Shown: positions 62,895 through 64,000 of the stretch, piece by piece | Layout: the number at the start of each line of letters is the position of its first letter | How positions within the stretch are numbered: the first letter of the stretch is position 1 | Assembly (NCBI RefSeq): GCF_001042475.2 | Contig: NZ_LECW02000004.1 | Location: forward strand, 372,001-436,000 | Length of the DNA stretch: 64,000 bases | Source: Bacillus glycinifermentans | GTDB lineage: Bacteria > Bacillota > Bacilli > Bacillales > Bacillaceae | Direction of reading: 5' to 3' | The notes under the pieces: model-generated | The model's database searches: none | What the model saw: the letters and a program-made list of their open reading frames with translations, nothing else | Told to the model about the DNA's origin: nothing | Made by a program: the position numbers and the translations under genes

Positions 62895-63920
62895 ATGACG
62901 TCACATACTCGTATTAAAATCCCGGCAGGATTTTGGGCAGGATTGCGTCAATTAGGGATTGCCGCACATGACGTGGTTCGAAAAGCACAACTGCCGCTCA
63001 CCATTGTGACTGAACCAGTTGTCACCGCCGCCCAATATTTCGCGATTTGGCAGGCGTATTCCGATCTCATTGATGACACTGCAAAAGGAATCATCAAGCT
63101 TACGACCGCCTTTGATACAGCACATTACCCTCCTCCCGTCTTAGCGACTTACCATGCTCGCGACTACCGCGACGCTCTAAAGCGGATGGCCCGGTACAAA
63201 CAACTGTGCCCTCCCGAAAGCTTGCGTATGACCGAGGAAGGCGAGCACTGTACAATCGAACTGAAATGGTTGGATAGCGGGCAGTCCGGTCCGCCGATGC
63301 TCGTCGGCATCACGCTGGCATTTCTTCTCGAGCTTGGACGCCGCGGCACAGGTCAACCTTTAACGGCCAGGCTCGTCGAATTTTCGCACCCAATGGGCGA
63401 TGTAGAGGCGCTTGAAGCTTACTTCGGCTGCCGTATCCGGATCGGTACGAATTGCAACCGGTTGACGCTGTTTCGGGGAGACCTGGACCGCCCCTTTGTC
63501 TCGTACAACGAAGAGCTGCTGGAGATTCTGACACCTGCACTGGATCAATCATTGGATGAGCAGCAGCGCAGCCTCTCAATCACCGAGATGGTCAAGTGGA
63601 TCATGAAAGGCAGCCTTACGGGAGGACGCCCTGACATTCAGACTGTCGCAAGCGAGCTGGGGATGAGCGAACGCACCTTACAGCGCCGGCTTACTGACGA
63701 AGGCACAAGTTTCAAACATTTGTTGACACAAGTCAGGCATGAGCAGGCACTGAAGTATTTGGCAGACCCCTCGCTCGATATTAAAGAAGTGGCCTTCATG
63801 ATCGGGTATGAAGACCAGAACTCATTCTACCGTGCCTTCCGCCTTTGGGAAGGGGATACTCCTTCAAATTGGCGGACTGAACACTCAGGTACACACCCGG
63901 GTAAATTGACTTTGTCTTAG
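62895..63920 (+). CDS. AraC family regulator with Arabinose_bd-like N-terminal domain
   Basis: A 341-residue regulator: the N-terminal ~200 residues resemble the PF12625-type domain of OruR/ArgR-like activators, and the C-terminal part has two helix-turn-helix motifs (TVASELGMSERTLQRRL and IKEVAFMIGYEDQNSFYRAF). This type is commoner in Proteobacteria and Paenibacillus. The gene is richer in G+C than the accessory genes before it. It probably controls the SDR gene that follows after 34 bp. Confidence 0.88.
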   Translation: MTSHTRIKIPAGFWAGLRQLGIAAHDVVRKAQLPLTIVTEPVVTAAQYFAIWQAYSDLIDDTAKGIIKLTTAFDTAHYPPPVLATYHARDYRDALKRMARYKQLCPPESLRMTEEGEHCTIELKWLDSGQSGPPMLVGITLAFLLELGRRGTGQPLTARLVEFSHPMGDVEALEAYFGCRIRIGTNCNRLTLFRGDLDRPFVSYNEELLEILTPALDQSLDEQQRSLSITEMVKWIMKGSLTGGRPDIQTVASELGMSERTLQRRLTDEGTSFKHLLTQVRHEQALKYLADPSLDIKEVAFMIGYEDQNSFYRAFRLWEGDTPSNWRTEHSGTHPGKLTLS

Positions 63921-63954
63921 GAAGCACTTTTTAACACGATAAAAGGAGAAATGT

Positions 63955-64000
63955 ATGATGGATATGGGATTAAACAATAAAACAGCTTTAGTTACAGGGT
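63955..64000 (+). CDS. Start of a short-chain dehydrogenase (SDR), cut by the window edge
   Basis: ATG 63955 follows AAGGAG by 6 bp. The visible 15 codons read MMDMGLNNKTALVTG, which is the first strand and the beginning of the TGxxxGxG cofactor motif of SDR enzymes. Only the start is available, so substrate and length are unknown. Confidence 0.75.
   Translation, partial: MMDMGLNNKTALVTG

Noticed and set aside
1..64000. CRISPR arrays, tRNA or rRNA genes
   Set aside because: I saw no regularly spaced short repeats and no tRNA- or rRNA-like sequence. The repeats found are dispersed and derive from sigK.

Overview
The window looks like the chromosome of a Bacillus of the subtilis group, most probably the B. 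licheniformis / B. paralicheniformis branch. This rests on gene order and on how closely the proteins resemble those I remember from B. subtilis (ComEA/EB/EC/ER, YqeG-YqeM, Sda, SigK, HxlAB, YdfHIJ, LicH, Csn). No database was searched.

Layout. (1) 1-9.7 kb is conserved core: the end of the comE competence operon (comEA, comEB, 5' part of comEC), divergent comER, the yqeG-yqeH-aroE-yqeI-nadD-yqeK-rsfS-yqeM operon (ribosome assembly, NAD, shikimate), then sda with its DnaA boxes and the lipoprotein gene yqeF. (2) 9.7-14.7 kb holds a GNAT gene and yrhF / yrhE-yrhD (formate-dehydrogenase-like molybdoenzyme). (3) 15.15-15.88 kb is sigK, uninterrupted, with no skin element. (4) From 16 to about 59 kb is a mosaic accessory region full of broken genes, divided by six degenerate copies of the 3' end of sigK (near 23.6, 26.6, 32.0, 41.85, 57.5 and 58.7 kb). 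(5) 59.6-64 kb holds csn chitosanase, a Fur-boxed ferredoxin-NADP reductase, an AraC regulator and the start of an SDR gene.

The accessory segments carry separable cargo. 16-23 kb: EamA exporter, alpha/beta hydrolase, LysR regulator, nitronate monooxygenase, sulfite-oxidase-like protein, glutamate racemase, quinone oxidoreductase. 24-26 kb: MerR regulator, its 19-bp-spacer promoter and a flavin reductase. 27.5-31.5 kb: a SUKH immunity-like protein, two GerPF-like proteins and an HSP20 protein. 32.3-41.7 kb: ydfHIJ, a decayed P450, a TnpB scrap, a YdcF protein and an hxlR-hxlAB operon in which hxlR and hxlA are both frameshifted. 42-50 kb: a reactive-sulfur operon (CstR-type repressor, DsrE, TusA-rhodanese, TauE/SafE, thioredoxin, Cys-rich PAS two-component system, Sqr, CstB-like persulfide dioxygenase) with three CsoR/CstR-like operators. 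50-57.4 kb: decaying metabolic genes, then RpiR/licH and a HAD phosphatase.

The main discovery candidate is the sigK-derived repeat family. The copies keep region 4 of SigK and usually a hairpin after it. Several share changes that sigK lacks and a common non-sigK upstream flank, and most segment boundaries coincide with a copy. The simplest reading is that the 3' end of sigK has repeatedly received foreign DNA (or that one diverged copy has been multiplied), leaving scars at the joints. No recombinase gene remains in the window.
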